From Curvibacter soli (GTDB taxonomy: Bacteria > Pseudomonadota > Gammaproteobacteria > Burkholderiales > Burkholderiaceae_C): a DNA stretch of 33,184 nucleotides. The position numbers and the translations under genes are program-made. Location of the stretch: contig NZ_JARGEN010000057.1 of the NCBI RefSeq assembly GCF_029211125.1, positions 1 through 33,184 on the forward strand. The letters are read 5' to 3'. The number at the start of each line of letters is the position of its first letter. The stretch's first letter is position 1. Below the pieces are notes generated by a model, which was given only the letters and a program-made list of their open reading frames with translations, was not told the origin of the DNA and did not search any database. Below, in pieces: positions 1-8,600 of the stretch.

Positions 1-32
1 AATTTTGGGGATTCAACTGCCGGAAATAGGAT

Positions 33-164
33 AAAAGCGATGCGTTTTGGCGCAGGGCAAGGCGCAAACCACAGTGATAGCCGTAGCTATCGCGAGGATT
101 TGCAACGCCGCCATGCGGCAAAAGGTGCGGTTTTATGGGCTGCTTGGCGTTGCACACTGCACCA
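33..164. repeat. Degenerate copy of a large hairpin repeat (MITE-like)
   Basis: Most of this segment matches, in inverted orientation, the element at 26483-26648. Shared landmarks are AAAAGCGATGCGTTTTGGCG, the core palindrome GATAGC-CGTA-GCTATC, TTTGCAACGCCGCCATGCGG and GGTTTTATG. The right end (CACTGCACCAG, near 154-164) is a mutated form of the terminal inverted repeat of the other copy. The left end past about base 33 does not match, so this copy is truncated or diverged there. It lies just beyond the nlpD stop codon. The two arms pair imperfectly over about 45 bases each, so a long hairpin is possible. Confidence 0.8.
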
Positions 165-188
165 GGGCCGCCCTGCCCTTGGCGGCCC
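165..188 (-). terminator. GC hairpin at the nlpD stop codon
   Basis: There is a perfect 8-bp inverted repeat (GGGCCGCC / GGCGGCCC) with an 8-base loop, starting on the last base of the nlpD stop codon. No T-run follows, so intrinsic termination is uncertain. Its position makes a 3'-end or mRNA-stability role plausible. Confidence 0.4.
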
Positions 189-1087
189 TACTTGGCCGGC
201 AGGTACTTGGCCGGGTCCACGGGCTTGCCCTGCTTGCGGATCTCGAAGTGCAGCTTCACGCGGTCGGTGTCGCTGCTGCCCATCTCGGCGATCTTCTGGC
301 CCTTGCGCACCGACTGGTCTTCCTTGACCAGCAGGCTCTGGTTGTGGGCATAGGCCGTCAGGTAGGTGCTGTTGTGCTTGAGGATGATGAGGTTGCCGTA
401 GCCGCGCAGCCCCGCACCCGCATACACCACGCGGCCGTCGGCGGCGGCCAGCACCGGCTCGCCGGCCTTGCCCGCGATGTCGAAGCCCTTGTTCTTCGCC
501 TCGTCGAAGCCGGCCACGAGCGCACCGTTCGCGGGCCAGATGAAGGCCGTGTCCTCCTCGCCGCCGGCGGGCGCTGCTGCGGCAGGCACCACGGGCACGG
601 CGGCGACGGCGGGTGCGGGCGTTGCCGCCGGGGCCGTGCCGGACGCCCCGGGCTTGACGGGCGCGACGGACGGCGACGCAACCGGCTTGCTGACCACGCC
701 GCCCTCGGCCAACGCCGCAGGCGGCGCGACGCGCAGCACCTGGCCCACTTCGATGAGGTTGGGGTTGTCCAGGCTGTTCCAGCGTGCGATGTCCTTCCAG
801 CTCTGCCCGCTTTCCAGGCCGATGCGGATCAGCGTGTCGCCGGGCCTCACGGTGTAGTAGCCCGGCTTGCCCGCGTTCTCGGCGCCAGGCGGCGGGGGTG
901 GCTCGGCAGCGGGCGTGGGGGGCACGATGACCGGCGCGGACGCGGCGGTGCCGCGATCCTCGACCGGCGCGGGCCGGTGCGGCGAAGATGAGCAGGCCGC
1001 CACGATGCCCGCCGCCAATACAGATACACCGATCCGAATCCCGCGCGGCAACCCCAGCATAGATAGCATTCCTTTTGAGCGTGTCAT
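188..1087 (-). CDS. nlpD: NlpD-like lipoprotein, LysM plus degenerate M23 (LytM) domain
   Basis: Probable outer-membrane lipoprotein that activates a periplasmic murein amidase (AmiC-type) during cell separation; that role is taken from the family. The 299-residue product has a basic N-terminus, a hydrophobic stretch and a lipobox ending VAAC-SSS near residue 32. A proline/alanine linker follows, then a LysM domain (about 77-120, YYTVRPGDTL). A second Ala/Pro linker leads to a C-terminal M23 domain (about 190-299). The first zinc ligand expected in active LytM enzymes is replaced: NKGFDIAG stands where HxGxD is expected. This is the same degeneracy I recall for Escherichia coli NlpD, so it is a regulator and not a hydrolase. 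The ATG overlaps the pcm stop by four bases (ATGA), so translation is probably coupled. rpoS, often found next in this cluster, is not visible before the window edge. Confidence 0.9.
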   Translation of the reverse strand: MTRSKGMLSMLGLPRGIRIGVSVLAAGIVAACSSSPHRPAPVEDRGTAASAPVIVPPTPAAEPPPPPGAENAGKPGYYTVRPGDTLIRIGLESGQSWKDIARWNSLDNPNLIEVGQVLRVAPPAALAEGGVVSKPVASPSVAPVKPGASGTAPAATPAPAVAAVPVVPAAAAPAGGEEDTAFIWPANGALVAGFDEAKNKGFDIAGKAGEPVLAAADGRVVYAGAGLRGYGNLIILKHNSTYLTAYAHNQSLLVKEDQSVRKGQKIAEMGSSDTDRVKLHFEIRKQGKPVDPAKYLPAK

Positions 1088-1848
1088 GCAACGCCTGATT
1101 TTAGGGGGACAAAGTGAACGTCCTCAAGAACGCTCTGTTTCAGCCCCAGGGGTGTCTTGTCCACCACGATGAGCGCCTGCCTGCCGCCCGCCGCCGCCAC
1201 CGGCGCCACCAATCGCCCGCCCACGGCCAACTGGTCGCACCACGCCGGCGGCAGGTGCGCGCCGCCCGCCGCCACGACGATGCCCGCATAGGGCGCGCCC
1301 TGCGCGAAGCCGGCCATGCCGTCGCCGAACAGCAGGTGCACGTTGGCCAGCCGGAAGGGCCGCAGGTTGGCGCGCGCCTTCTCGTGCAGGCCGCGCAGGC
1401 GCTCGATGCTATAGACCTCGCGCGCCAGCAGGCTCAGCACCGCGGCCTGGTAGCCGCAGCCGGTGCCGATCTCCAGCACGCGCGCCAGTGGGCCGCTGCG
1501 CGCCAGCCCGGCGCCTAGCAGCAGTTGCGCCATGCGCGCCACCACGCTGGGCTTGGAGATGGTCTGCCCCAGGCCGATGGGCAGGCTCGTGTCCTCATAC
1601 GCCTGGTTGACCAGCGCGCTGTCGACGAAGCGGTGGCGCTCCACCGCACCCATGGCCTGCAGCACCGCGGGCTCGGCGATGCCCTGCGCGGCCAGCCGCT
1701 GGACCATGCGCATGCGCACGGCCGATGAATCCAGACCCACGCCCCGCGCCGGGCTCGGCGCGGGCGCCTGCGCAGCGGCGGCGGTGCCGCGCTGCTCGGG
1801 GGCGGGGCGCGGGTCGAGCCGGGCCGGAAACGTGGGGCGGCGCGACAT
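1084..1848 (-). CDS. pcm: Protein-L-isoaspartate O-methyltransferase
   Basis: Repairs isoaspartyl residues in aged proteins by S-adenosylmethionine-dependent methylation (family knowledge). The 254-residue product has the PCMT layout: VRMRMVQRLAAQGI, then LPIGLGQTISKPSVVA, the SAM-binding motif LEIGTGCGYQAAVLS, and VYSIERLRGLHEKA. It carries an N-terminal Pro/Ala-rich extension of about 40 residues before the conserved part, compared with the roughly 208-residue enterobacterial enzyme. The ATG was chosen because it overlaps the surE stop codon by one base (TGATG); the reading frame continues further upstream, but only inside surE. A shorter start at the conserved MRMVQRL is possible. Middle gene of the surE-pcm-nlpD unit. 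Confidence 0.92.
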   Translation of the reverse strand: MSRRPTFPARLDPRPAPEQRGTAAAAQAPAPSPARGVGLDSSAVRMRMVQRLAAQGIAEPAVLQAMGAVERHRFVDSALVNQAYEDTSLPIGLGQTISKPSVVARMAQLLLGAGLARSGPLARVLEIGTGCGYQAAVLSLLAREVYSIERLRGLHEKARANLRPFRLANVHLLFGDGMAGFAQGAPYAGIVVAAGGAHLPPAWCDQLAVGGRLVAPVAAAGGRQALIVVDKTPLGLKQSVLEDVHFVPLKSGVA

Positions 1849-2612
1849 CAGCGGGCGTCCTGCAGCCGGGCCGCGGCCTGCGCCCAATAGCGCAGGTTGT
1901 CGTGGTCGGTCAGGTCCACCTTGAGCGGTGTGAGCGATACGTGGCCCTGCGCCGTGGCGTGGAAGTCGGTGCCCTCGGCGCCGTCCTTGGCCGGGCCAGC
2001 GCCGCCGATCCAGTACATGGTGTCGCCATGCGGGTTGGCCTGGGTGATGACGCGCTCTGCCGCATGGCGGCGGCCCAGGCGGCAGACCTTGACGGGCAGC
2101 AGCGCGTCGTAGGGACGGTTGGGGATGTTCACGTTGAGCAGCCAGGGCGGTGCGTCCGCCGACGCCTGCTGCGCGAACCGGCGCACGATGTCGGCGGCCT
2201 TGCGTGCGGCGGATGCGATCTCGCTCCAGCCGCGCTCCACCTGCGAGAACGCGATGGCCGGCACGCCGAACAGGTAGCCCTCCATGGCCGCGCCCACGGT
2301 GCCCGAATAGATGGTGTCGTCGCCCATGTTGGCGCCATTGTTGATGCCCGAGACCACCAGATCGGGTCGGTAGCCCAGCAGCCCCGTGAGTGCCACATGC
2401 ACGCAGTCGGCGGGCGTGCCGTTGACGTAGCGAAAGCCATTGTGCGCATCGTGCACGTAGAGCGGCGAATGCAGCGTGAGCGCGTTGGACTTGGCGCTGT
2501 TGTTGTGCTCGGGCGCCACCACCTCGACGTCGGCCTCTGTCTTCAACGCCTCGTAGAGCGCCTGCAGGCCGGGCGCCTGGTAGCCGTCGTCGTTGGAAAG
2601 CAGGATCTTCAT
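1848..2612 (-). CDS. surE: 5'/3'-nucleotidase SurE
   Basis: Survival protein SurE, a divalent-metal-dependent nucleoside monophosphatase of the stationary-phase surE-pcm cluster (family knowledge). The 254-residue product begins [15 protein letters not shown], with the metal-binding Asp8-Asp9 pair. It continues with [25 protein letters not shown] and [19 protein letters not shown], all hallmark SurE blocks. The start is placed at MKILLSNDD, where the family normally begins; 85 more in-frame codons upstream look non-coding. A TACAAT -10-like box sits 26 bases upstream of the ATG. The stop overlaps the pcm start. Confidence 0.95.
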   Translation of the reverse strand: MKILLSNDDGYQAPGLQALYEALKTEADVEVVAPEHNNSAKSNALTLHSPLYVHDAHNGFRYVNGTPADCVHVALTGLLGYRPDLVVSGINNGANMGDDTIYSGTVGAAMEGYLFGVPAIAFSQVERGWSEIASAARKAADIVRRFAQQASADAPPWLLNVNIPNRPYDALLPVKVCRLGRRHAAERVITQANPHGDTMYWIGGAGPAKDGAEGTDFHATAQGHVSLTPLKVDLTDHDNLRYWAQAAARLQDAR

Positions 2613-2637
2613 GGGGTCGGTCGCCGGATGCCAGGGC

Positions 2638-2643
2638 ATTGTA
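2638..2643 (-). promoter_or_regulatory. Candidate -10 box of the surE-pcm-nlpD operon
   Basis: TACAAT on the minus strand, 25 bases before the surE ATG, would give a short leader of about 19 bases. No good -35 hexamer lies at 16-18 bases; TTGTCC lies 22 bases upstream. Apart from this the 261-bp surE/PAS-gene gap holds nothing recognisable. Confidence 0.35.
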
Positions 2644-2873
2644 GGGGTGCGCGCCATCGCCGCAGGGACAAGGTCCGCACCTGCTTGGGCGCCCATCATC
2701 TGGCCCACGGCAATGGCGGGGACGACCATGCCCGCATGGCTTTGCGAGAACCCCGCCGGCATCGATGCGCCGTAGCGGAAGGAAGCGCCCGAGCCGCGGC
2801 CCGGACGGCGCGTGGCATGCGCTGGCAGACCGGGCTCGGCTGCGGGCGGGCGGACTCTGAGGAGCACTTCGGC

Positions 2874-5432
2874 TCAGCCGCCGCGCAGGCGCTCGATGAA
2901 CGCCTCGGGCCGCATCGGGCGCGCGAAGTGGTAGCCCTGGGCGAACGTGCACTGCCAGTGCCGCAGGCGCGTGGCGACGGTCTCGTCCTCCACGCCCTCG
3001 GCCAGCACGTCGAGCCCCAGGCTCAGCGCCAGCGAGATGATGCCGCGCACGATGGCGGCGTTGTCGGGGTCGTCGATCATGTCGCGCACGAACGACTGGT
3101 CGATCTTGATCTTGTCGAACTTGAAGCGGCGCAGGTAGGCCAGGCTCGAATAGCCGGTGCCGAAGTCGTCCATCGACAGCTTCACGCCCAGCGCCTTCAG
3201 GCGCCGCAGCACGGCCATCACGGCCTCGCCGTCGTGCAGCAGCACGCTTTCGGTCAGCTCCAGCTCCAGCTTTTCAGCCGGGATGTCCGCCTCCACCAGC
3301 GCATCCTCCACCTGCTGCAGCACGATGCCGCGCTGGAACTGGCGCGCCGACAGATTGACCGCCATCATCAACTCCGCATGGCCCGCGTCGTGCCAGGCGC
3401 GCAGCTGCCGCGTGGCCGTGCGCAGCACCCAGCCACCCAGGGCCTCGATCAGGCCGCTGTCCTCCGCCACGGGGATGAACACCGCGGGCGGCACGGGGCC
3501 GCGCTTCGGGTGGTCCCAGCGGCACAGGGCCTCGGCGCCCACGATGCGCCCGCTGGCCAGCTCGACCAGCGGCTGGTATTCGAGCCGCAGGGCATTGGTC
3601 TCGATGGCGCGGCGCAGGCCCGATTCGAGCTGCAGCCGCTCCAGCGCGGCGGCGTTCATGGCCGCGTTGGCGAACTGGTAGACCGCCCGCCCCTCGCGCT
3701 TGGCCGCGTGCAGGGCCGCGTCGGCGCGGCCGAACAGCACGTCGAACGATTCGCCGTCCGACGGGAACATGGCGATGCCGACGGAGATGGACACGCTCAT
3801 CGGCATGCCGCCCAGCTCCATCTGCGCGCCCACGGCCTCCATCAGCCGGCGCGCCATGTGTGCCGCATCCGCCGTGCCATGCACGCCGGGCAGCATGACC
3901 ATGAACTCGTCGCCGCTCAACCGGCCCACGAAAGCCCGCACGCCGGCGGTGCCCGAGAGGCGCTCGCCGATGCGGCGCAGCAGTTCGTCGCCCGCCGCGT
4001 GGCCCAGCGAGTCGTTGAGGGTCTTGAAGTTGTCCACATCGGTCACCAGCAGCGCCACCTGCTCGCCCGCATGCTGCGCCTGGGCCAGCGCGCGCGCGGC
4101 GTGCTGGGCGGCCTGGGCGCGGTTGGGCAGGCCGGTGACCGTGTCCTGCGTGGACAGGTAGGCGATCCTCTGCTCGGCGGCCTTGCTGGAGCTGAGGTCG
4201 GAGATGGTGGCCACGTAGTGCGTGATCTCGTCGCTGCCGCGGTCGCGCAGGGCCGACAGGCTGAGCCACTGCGGGTAGACCTCGCCGTTCTTGCGCCGGC
4301 CCCAGACCTCGCCGCTCCAGCGGCCCTGGGCGAGCAGCGCCTCGTGCATCGCCTGCTGCAGGGCGGGGCCGTCCTGCTGCTCCGCCGAGATGACCGTGTA
4401 GGGCTGCCCGATCACGTCGTCCGCCGCGAAGCCCGAGATGGTGGAATACGCGGCGTTGACCATCATCACGCGGTTGTCGGCGTTGAAGATGATGATGCCG
4501 TCCTTGCTCAGGTCCAGCACCTTGCCGGCGAGTTCGAGCTTGGTGGCGGCGGAGCGCTGGTCGGTGATGTCGCGGCTCAGCACCAGCATGTGCAGGCGCT
4601 GGCCCCGGCGCCCGAACGTGGGCACGCGCACCACGTCGTAGTAGCGCGCGCTGCCGGTCTCGTCCTGCAGCACTTCCTCGGTATGCGAGACCCCGCCGGA
4701 CTGCCAGGTGGCCTCCTCGTTCAGGGCCGACTGCCGCAGGCTCTCCGCCGCGGGGTGGCCCAGGTCGGCCAGGTCGAGGTTGGTGAAGCCGTGGGTCTCC
4801 TTCTCGCCCAGCCCCACCAGGGCGCGCGCGGCGGGGTTGGCCAGCAGCCAGCGGCCCGCCCCGTCCTTCAGGTGCACCATGTCGGGCAGGTGGCGGAAGA
4901 CGGTGCGCAGCAGTTTGTCGCGCGCGCGCACCAGCCGGTCCGCGTCGAAGCGCGCGGTGACGTCCACGCCCACGTACCACTGCTCGGCGCCGCCCGCCTC
5001 GGCCTGCAGGCGCGGCATGATGGACCAGGCGATGCGCTTGCGCTCGCCCGTCTTGGCGATGAGCGTCCATTCCACGTCGCGCAAGCCGATGCCCATGGCC
5101 GCGCACTCGGCCTTCTTGCGCTCCAGGTAGATGGCGTTCGGGTACAGCAGCGGCATGGCCTGCGGGCTGCCCACCATCTCCGAGGCGCTGTAGCCGGTGA
5201 CGATCTCGCATTCGCGGTTCCAGAACACGTACTGCCCGCCGGACGCATCGGTGGCATGGACCATGACGGGGAGTTGCTGCAGTACCTCGCGCATGGCCGC
5301 CGGCAGGGCGGTGCGGCGCAGCGGCGCCGGATGGCTGTCGGGATCGTCGTCCCCGTCTTCCATGAAGAAGCTGTCGCTGTCCACGAAGTGGGCGAACGGC
5401 TTGGACGGGTTGGTCGGTGGTTGCGTCGTCAT
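2874..5432 (-). CDS. PAS-PAS-PAS-GGDEF-EAL cyclic-di-GMP protein
   Basis: Cytoplasmic sensor of cyclic-di-GMP turnover, 852 residues, with no membrane segment seen. In order there are three PAS-like modules (about 48-160, 168-290 and 300-420), a GGDEF domain (about 435-590) and an EAL domain (about 600-850). The GGDEF signature reads SGDEF (506-510); the substrate helix DVDNFKTLNDSLGH is intact, and no RxxD inhibitory site lies five residues upstream. The EAL side looks catalytically complete: EALCR at 634, NLSARQF, ELTES, DDFGTGYSS, KIDQSFV and EGVE. The likely net activity is phosphodiesterase, with PAS input controlling it and the SGDEF domain weakly active or GTP-binding (inference). It stands alone between surE and the macroglobulin gene. 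Start ATG at 5432, chosen as the first Met after a non-coding-looking leader. Confidence 0.92.
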   Translation of the reverse strand: MTTQPPTNPSKPFAHFVDSDSFFMEDGDDDPDSHPAPLRRTALPAAMREVLQQLPVMVHATDASGGQYVFWNRECEIVTGYSASEMVGSPQAMPLLYPNAIYLERKKAECAAMGIGLRDVEWTLIAKTGERKRIAWSIMPRLQAEAGGAEQWYVGVDVTARFDADRLVRARDKLLRTVFRHLPDMVHLKDGAGRWLLANPAARALVGLGEKETHGFTNLDLADLGHPAAESLRQSALNEEATWQSGGVSHTEEVLQDETGSARYYDVVRVPTFGRRGQRLHMLVLSRDITDQRSAATKLELAGKVLDLSKDGIIIFNADNRVMMVNAAYSTISGFAADDVIGQPYTVISAEQQDGPALQQAMHEALLAQGRWSGEVWGRRKNGEVYPQWLSLSALRDRGSDEITHYVATISDLSSSKAAEQRIAYLSTQDTVTGLPNRAQAAQHAARALAQAQHAGEQVALLVTDVDNFKTLNDSLGHAAGDELLRRIGERLSGTAGVRAFVGRLSGDEFMVMLPGVHGTADAAHMARRLMEAVGAQMELGGMPMSVSISVGIAMFPSDGESFDVLFGRADAALHAAKREGRAVYQFANAAMNAAALERLQLESGLRRAIETNALRLEYQPLVELASGRIVGAEALCRWDHPKRGPVPPAVFIPVAEDSGLIEALGGWVLRTATRQLRAWHDAGHAELMMAVNLSARQFQRGIVLQQVEDALVEADIPAEKLELELTESVLLHDGEAVMAVLRRLKALGVKLSMDDFGTGYSSLAYLRRFKFDKIKIDQSFVRDMIDDPDNAAIVRGIISLALSLGLDVLAEGVEDETVATRLRHWQCTFAQGYHFARPMRPEAFIERLRGG

Positions 5433-5520
5433 GGAGCGGTCCTGGCCTCAGACAATCCCTTTGCCGCGTAGCCGCCGGGCTCGGACGCCAGGCAACTGAA
5501 CGTCTTTGGTTCTGCGGCCC

Positions 5521-5526
5521 AGTGTA
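5521..5526 (-). promoter_or_regulatory. Possible -10 box for the GGDEF-EAL gene
   Basis: TACACT preceded by TTGA on the minus strand, about 90 bases before the ATG, in the otherwise featureless 5433-5640 gap. No convincing -35 was found, so this is weak. Confidence 0.22.
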
Positions 5527-5639
5527 TCAAAGCGTATGCGCTGCGGCGTGCGGCGGCGGGGCCGCCCATGCCTGCCCGCACGCGACCGGGGCTGCGTGCG
5601 CGCCGGGGTTCTGGATGATCCTCATCCATCAGCAAAAAG

Positions 5640-5693
5640 TCCCTCCAGCGCAATGAATATAAGCGCTAGCAGCTCTCAAACTTATAGCATCCG
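5640..5693 (-). repeat. Short palindromic repeat, copy A (behind the macroglobulin stop)
   Basis: On the minus strand it reads ATGCTAT, then AGAGCTGCTAGCGC, an 11-base spacer, and GCGCTGGAGGG. The arms AGCGC/GCGCT pair. It begins a few bases after the macroglobulin stop codon. It is one of at least seven family members in this window (others near 11271, 14899, 16455, 20376, 25021 and 25341). Confidence 0.75.
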
Positions 5694-5696
5694 GCA

Positions 5697-8600
5697 TCAC
5701 CGCGCGGCCTCCACCGTCACCCGCGCATTCGGCGCCTCGCCGAACATCTCGGGCGCGTACATGGCCTCCACGCGCGTGGGCGGCAGGGCGAACTCGCCCA
5801 CGTTGTTCAAGCGCAGGGTGTACTCGATCTTCACCACGCCCTTGGGCAGATATTCGTAGTAGCTGCGGAAGGCCTCGAAGCTGCGCTCCTCGAACGCGGG
5901 CCAGCCCGCGCCGCCGGCTGCCTTCTCGCCGCTGGTGGCGATCTGTGAATCGCGGCCCAGGCCGCTGCCGAGGATGGTGGCGCCGCCGGGGATGGGGTCG
6001 GTGATGGCCACCCAGGTCATGTCGGCGCTGGCGTTCACCTCCAGCGTCACGCGCCAGACGTCGCCGCGCGTGGTGCGGGCCTTGTCGGCCTGCTCCACGG
6101 GCGTGATGGTCTTCTTGACGGCATAACCGGCGCTGAACGGCGCTTTCAACTCGATGGCCGCCACCGACTGCACGGTGACCCACGGCTTGCCCGCGCCCTG
6201 CTGCGCCACGCCGAGCCGGCCCGCGCCGCCGTCCGCGGGCCAGGGCAGGAACATGCCGTTGTTGCGCAGGTTGCCCGGCGATGCGGGGGCGCCGAACCAG
6301 GTGGCCTGGTGCGCGGCGCCCTCCGCGTCGCTGGCCTTCACGCGCTCGACGCGGCTCCAGTCGACGCTGGCGCTGGCCGCGCCCAGCGTGGCGCGCGTGG
6401 TGCCGGCAACGGGCGTGGACTCGAACCTGCGCGAAAACTTCTCCAGCGCCAGCCCGCCCCACAGGTTGGCCGTGGTGGTGTGCCAGGCGCCGCCCTGCTG
6501 GCGCGCGATGAAGCCATTGGCCAGGCGGCCCAGGTCGTCCTTCCAGGCCGGGTCGTCCAGCACGGCCAGCAGCAGGCGGGCAGTGTTCACGTCGCCGTTC
6601 TGCATCAGCCACCACCAGTAGTCGTCGGGCTCGCTGCTGAAGACGAGCCTGGTGCCCTGGTAGCTCAGGCGGCTCTTGAGTATCTGTGTGGCTTCGGCCA
6701 GGCGCTGCGCGCGCCCGGGCACGTCGGGCACGCGCTGGAGGATGCGGAGCCAGTCGATCACCGTGTGCGTAGGCCACTGGTTGGGCGCGATGGCCACGCT
6801 GCCGAGCATGCGGGCCTGGGCGCGGCCGTAGCGCGACAGGGCCTCGATGGCGGCGATCTTGCGCATGTCCAGGTCCTTGCGCGGGATCCAGAAGTCGCGC
6901 TGGATGCGGCCTTCGACGAACGCGGTCAGGCCGCGCTCCATCGGCGCGCGCACGTCGTCGGGCAGGGCGAAGGCGGGGTCGATGCCCGCGGCCTCGTGCG
7001 TGGCGGCCAGCACGTAGGCGGTCAGCGTGTCGCTGCCCCGGTTGGCGTCGCCGTCGCGCGGCGGGAAGTAGCTGGCCAGGCCGTCGGCATCCAGATAGCT
7101 GGGCAACTGCGCCACCACGCCGGCCCAGAGCTTGCCGTCGCGCAAGCCTATGGACTTGCTGGTCTTCTGCTCCAGGCAGGCGAAGGGGTAGTTGGCGAAC
7201 CAGTCGCGCACGCCGGGCAGGCCCTCGGCCAGTCGGGGCTGCAGCGTCAGTTTGATGCCGCCGCGCCCGGCGATGGCGTCCGCCGGCGGGGCCACGTCGA
7301 GGCCCAGGGTGCCATCGACCTGCGCCAGCGTGGCCTGCTGCACCGTGAGCGGCACGGCGGGCACGATGCGCTGGCTGGCCTTGAGCGCATCGCGTGCGCC
7401 GCCGGCCGTGTCCCGGGCCTCGATCTCCCACAGGATGGCCTCGGCGCGCGTCTGCGCCAGTTGCGCGGGGGCGGTCACGTCCCATGCCGCCTCGCGCGCC
7501 TCGCCTGCCGGAATAGCGACGGTCTGCGGCTTCAGGTCGAGCAGCGTGGCGCGCGGGGCCACCTCCACCCGCATGGCCCTGGCCGTGGTGTTGCGCAACG
7601 TGAACTGGGCGCGGAACCGGTCGTCCTCGCGCACCAGCGGCGGCAGGCCGCTGATGATCTGCAGATCCTGCGTGGCCCGGATGCTGACCTGCCCGGTGCC
7701 GAACAGGCCCGTGGCGGCATCGGCCACGGCGACGATCGTGAAGGTGGTGAGCGCGTCGTTCAGCGGTACCTCGATGGTGGCCCGGCCTTGGGCGTCCAGT
7801 TGCACGCGCGGGTTCCACAGCAGCAGCGTGTCGAGCAGTTCGCGCGCCTGGCCGTGCCCGCCGCCGCCGCCGGCGGGCACGGCCTTGCGGCCATAGTGGC
7901 GGCGGCCGATGATCTCCATCTGCGCCGTGGCCGTCTGCACGCCCCAGGCGCGGCGCTGGAGCATGGCGCCCAGCAGGTCCCAACTGGTGTTGGGCATCAG
8001 TGCCAGCAGCGCCTGGTCCACGGCGGCCAGGGCCACCTCGGCGTGCGCGGCGGGCTGGCCGTCGGGCAGCCTGGCGCTGATGGTCACGCGGGCCTTGCCG
8101 CGCACGGGATAGCTCTCCTTGTCGGCAGCCACCTTCACGTCGATGCGGTGGGCACGCGTTCCCACGCGGATCTCGGCCAGGCCCAGGCGGAACGCGGGCT
8201 TGCTCAAATCGACCAGCGCGGTGGGCGCCACGTATTCGCGGCCCTCGAACCAGAAGGCCGTCCACCATTCGCGCGGGGCCTTGTAGCCCCAGGTGAAGAA
8301 GCTGTACCACGGCACTTCGCGCAGCCGCCCGCGCAGCGCGAGCACGCTCACGTAGACGTTGGGGCTCCAGCCCTCCCGCACTTTCAGGCTCACGGTCGGG
8401 TCCTGCCCGTTCAACTGCACGACCTGGGTTTCGAGGATGCCCTCGCGCTCCACGGCCACCAGCGCGGTGGCGAAGCGAAACGGCATGCGCACCTGGAAGC
8501 GCGCGGTGTCGCCGGGCTCGTAGGCCTTCTTCTCGGGCAGCACGTCGATGCGGTCGGTGTTCTCGCCGCCGAACCACAGCTCGCCCTGCCGGGTCACCCA

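Noticed and set aside
2613-2867. Upstream in-frame extension of surE (85 codons)
   Set aside because: The SurE family begins at [10 protein letters not shown]; the extension is low-complexity and contains the probable -10 box.
1725-5471. Very long plus-strand open frame (about 1248 codons)
   Set aside because: It lies antisense to pcm, surE and the GGDEF-EAL gene, is Arg/His/Gly/Ala-rich and has no domain. It is a GC-rich shadow of the opposite strand.
5429-5653. Minus-strand 74-codon frame upstream of the GGDEF-EAL gene
   Set aside because: Arg/Ala-rich, no recognised motif, no ribosome-binding site, and it overlaps the probable leader of the real gene.
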